A stretch of DNA of 7,901 bases from Gammaproteobacteria bacterium (lineage in GTDB: Bacteria > Pseudomonadota > Gammaproteobacteria > SZUA-140). Both the position numbers and the translations under genes were made by a program. The first letter of the stretch is position 1. Each line of letters begins with the position of its first letter. The DNA is taken from contig JALSHQ010000398.1 of assembly GCA_026982145.1 (NCBI GenBank), positions 1-7,901 of the forward strand, given 5' to 3'. Shown here in pieces: positions 6,996 to 7,901 of this stretch. The notes below the pieces were generated by a model. The model saw only the letters and a program-made list of their open reading frames with translations, made no database searches and was not told the origin of the DNA.

Positions 6996-7011
6996 TAAAC
7001 AGAATGAGGAA

Positions 7012-7047
7012 GAGCCTTGGTGGATACTCGCCAAGGCTCCTTCTTTA
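7012..7047. terminator. Terminator between converging integrase and minus-strand operon
   Basis: GAGCCTTGG (7012-7020) pairs perfectly with CCAAGGCTC (7031-7039) around a 10-base loop, and flanking GGAA/TTC bases can extend the stem. On the + strand it is followed by CTTCTTT, suiting integrase termination 16 bases after its stop. It also lies just beyond the 3' end of the minus-strand operon, where the complementary side is moderately T-rich, so it may work in both directions. Confidence 0.8.
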
Positions 7048-7050
7048 TGG

Positions 7051-7551
7051 TTACAACTTCAGATATGTCGTTGACCTGAGAGAGCGAAGCGCCTTTTTTA
7101 TCGTTTTTCCGTAATTTCTTAGCCGACAAAAATGCTCTTCTGTCATCATGGCGAGTTCCACCTCGTATTCATGCGCCGCACGGCGAAATGATCGGCGGGT
7201 GTAACCACACTTGTTCATGCGCAAATTTTCCCGAAAAATCGTCCCTGAGGGTAGTGGCCGCCGATAGCAAAACCGAAAGGTGTTGGTGCCCCCCTCTTGC
7301 CTGACATACGCATTGATATAGCCATAGGTCTCTCCGAGGTCGTCAAAAGAATTCTTCCCTTCGTGATAGTCATCGCAACGCAATTTCCCCTCCAGATAAA
7401 TTTGTGCATAGAGTAATTGCAACAGTTTATAAATGTGATGAACTGTCCGAGCATTTGCATTGACGACATGGTCGACATTTACATGTGCTCTTTCCGGCGG
7501 CTCTCCATCCGCCAGCGCTATAACCGTATTTATATCAAATAGATCATCCAT
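7051..7551 (-). CDS. Uncharacterised mobile-element protein, possibly MobI-like
   Basis: I do not recognise this 166-residue protein with certainty. It has an acidic N-terminus, a predicted long helix (about 30-60, HVVNANARTVHHIYKLLQLLYAQ), a strand-rich centre (YGYINAYVRQ ... TFRFCYRRP, about 76-99) and a strongly basic C-terminal region with GYTRRSFRRAAHEYEVELAMMTEEHFCRLR and KKALRSLR. It has no signal peptide or membrane segment. The order of an aromatic-Arg strand, a Gly-Tyr segment and a Glu-rich then basic helix ending in Leu-Arg resembles, as I remember them, MobI(A/C) conjugative-transfer proteins, which act with oriT; this is a tentative match. Translation is well supported: GGGAGGAG lies 7 bases before the ATG, inside the end of the preceding gene, whose stop is only 2 bases away. 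It is the last gene of the minus-strand operon. Confidence 0.8.
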   Translation of the reverse strand: MDDLFDINTVIALADGEPPERAHVNVDHVVNANARTVHHIYKLLQLLYAQIYLEGKLRCDDYHEGKNSFDDLGETYGYINAYVRQEGGTNTFRFCYRRPLPSGTIFRENLRMNKCGYTRRSFRRAAHEYEVELAMMTEEHFCRLRNYGKTIKKALRSLRSTTYLKL

Positions 7552-7553
7552 CG

Positions 7554-7778
7554 CTACACTCCTCCCTTAGTGTTGAGCGGCAAGGAGGTTTCTGTTCTAA
7601 ATTTTGCGATCCATTCATCGACCTCATCACGCTTGAATAGTCGTTTGCGACCGACTTTATAACTCGCAGGCATAGGTCGCCCATCACTAAGTCTGTTTTG
7701 GAGGGGGCGCTTACTGATGAGGATAATGTTCTGTCGATAATATATAGCTAGAGATTGGCGTGGTGCAGCGCTGGTCAT
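7554..7778 (-). CDS. AlpA/excisionase-like helix-turn-helix protein
   Basis: This 74-residue protein carries a winged helix-turn-helix of the MerR-like excisionase/AlpA class: SKRPLQNRLSDGRPMPASYKVGRKRLFKRDEVDEWIAKF (residues 22-60) has the recognition helix, the Gly-Arg wing (KVGRKRLF) and the closing D-E-W-I helix typical of the group. Such proteins bend DNA at attachment sites or activate integrase genes, so a role in excision or in control of the element is likely. The ATG at 7778 is 3 bases after the stop of the upstream regulator and has no good ribosome binding site of its own, which points to translational coupling. The first helix is atypical (LAIYYRQNIIL), so the exact start is less certain than the gene. 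Confidence 0.75.
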   Translation of the reverse strand: MTSAAPRQSLAIYYRQNIILISKRPLQNRLSDGRPMPASYKVGRKRLFKRDEVDEWIAKFRTETSLPLNTKGGV

Positions 7779-7781
7779 GCG

Positions 7782-7901
7782 CTACGGGCGCAACAACCCC
7801 AACCCCTCCACCGGATCAACTCCCAGCGCCTCGCAGTAGAGGGTGTATTCGAACACATCGAGCCTGCGTTCCATGATCTCTACTTTCTGCACAAAGGAGT
7901 G
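7782..7901 (-). CDS. XRE-family transcriptional regulator, C-terminal fragment
   Basis: Only the last 39 codons are in the window; the gene enters from the right edge. The translated end HSFVQKVEIMERRLDVFEYTLYCEALGVDP (written here in part) matches the second half of an XRE/Cro-C1 helix-turn-helix: the recognition helix SFVQKVE, the ERRLDV turn and the final helix ending in ALGVDP. The usual motif is QSFVSKIE.GERRLDV; here MERR replaces the more common GERR. It is the first visible gene of the minus-strand operon and probably represses or controls element genes. It stops with TAG at 7782-7784, 3 bases before the AlpA-like gene. The frame is open to the window edge. Confidence 0.8.
   Translation of the reverse strand, partial: HSFVQKVEIMERRLDVFEYTLYCEALGVDPVEGLGLLRP

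Noticed and set aside
7215..7478. An 87-codon minus-strand frame overlapping the unknown 166-residue gene.
   Set aside because: It is a different frame within the longer gene, which has a strong ribosome binding site and is coupled to the gene upstream; the shorter frame has neither.

Overview
The window looks like chromosomal DNA of a gammaproteobacterium, with the edge of an inserted mobile element in its right third. The gene order atpD-atpC-glmU-glmS is the arrangement known from Escherichia coli and relatives, and all four proteins match the gammaproteobacterial forms closely along their lengths. I cannot name a genus.

Positions 1-4745 are core genome on the + strand: the 3' two thirds of atpD (F1 ATPase beta), atpC (epsilon), a good intrinsic terminator that closes the atp operon, then glmU and glmS. 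GlmS makes glucosamine-6-phosphate. GlmU performs the last two steps to UDP-GlcNAc, the precursor of peptidoglycan and lipopolysaccharide. A MipA/OmpV-family outer membrane protein gene follows glmS after 31 bases with no visible terminator, so it may be co-transcribed. It contains a striking three-strand inverted repeat.

Positions 5575-6014 hold a duplicated tRNA-Arg locus. A broken tRNA-Arg(CCG), whose 5' half, D arm and anticodon arm are intact but whose T arm is lost, sits behind an extended -10 promoter. An intact tRNA-Arg(CCG) with an encoded CCA lies 151 bases further on. Immediately downstream is a tyrosine recombinase of the Rci/HP1-like group reading away from the tRNA, the usual layout of an integrative element seated in a tRNA 3' end.

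Positions 7051-7901 are a tightly packed minus-strand operon converging on the integrase: the C-terminal end of an XRE-type helix-turn-helix regulator, a small AlpA/excisionase-like DNA-binding protein, and a 166-residue protein of unknown function whose C-terminal layout recalls conjugative-transfer MobI proteins. Spacings are 3 and 2 bases, so these genes are probably translationally coupled. A strong hairpin terminator separates integrase and operon. The element runs off the right end, so its cargo and far attachment site are not visible. No stretch over 300 bases lacks a gene or RNA.
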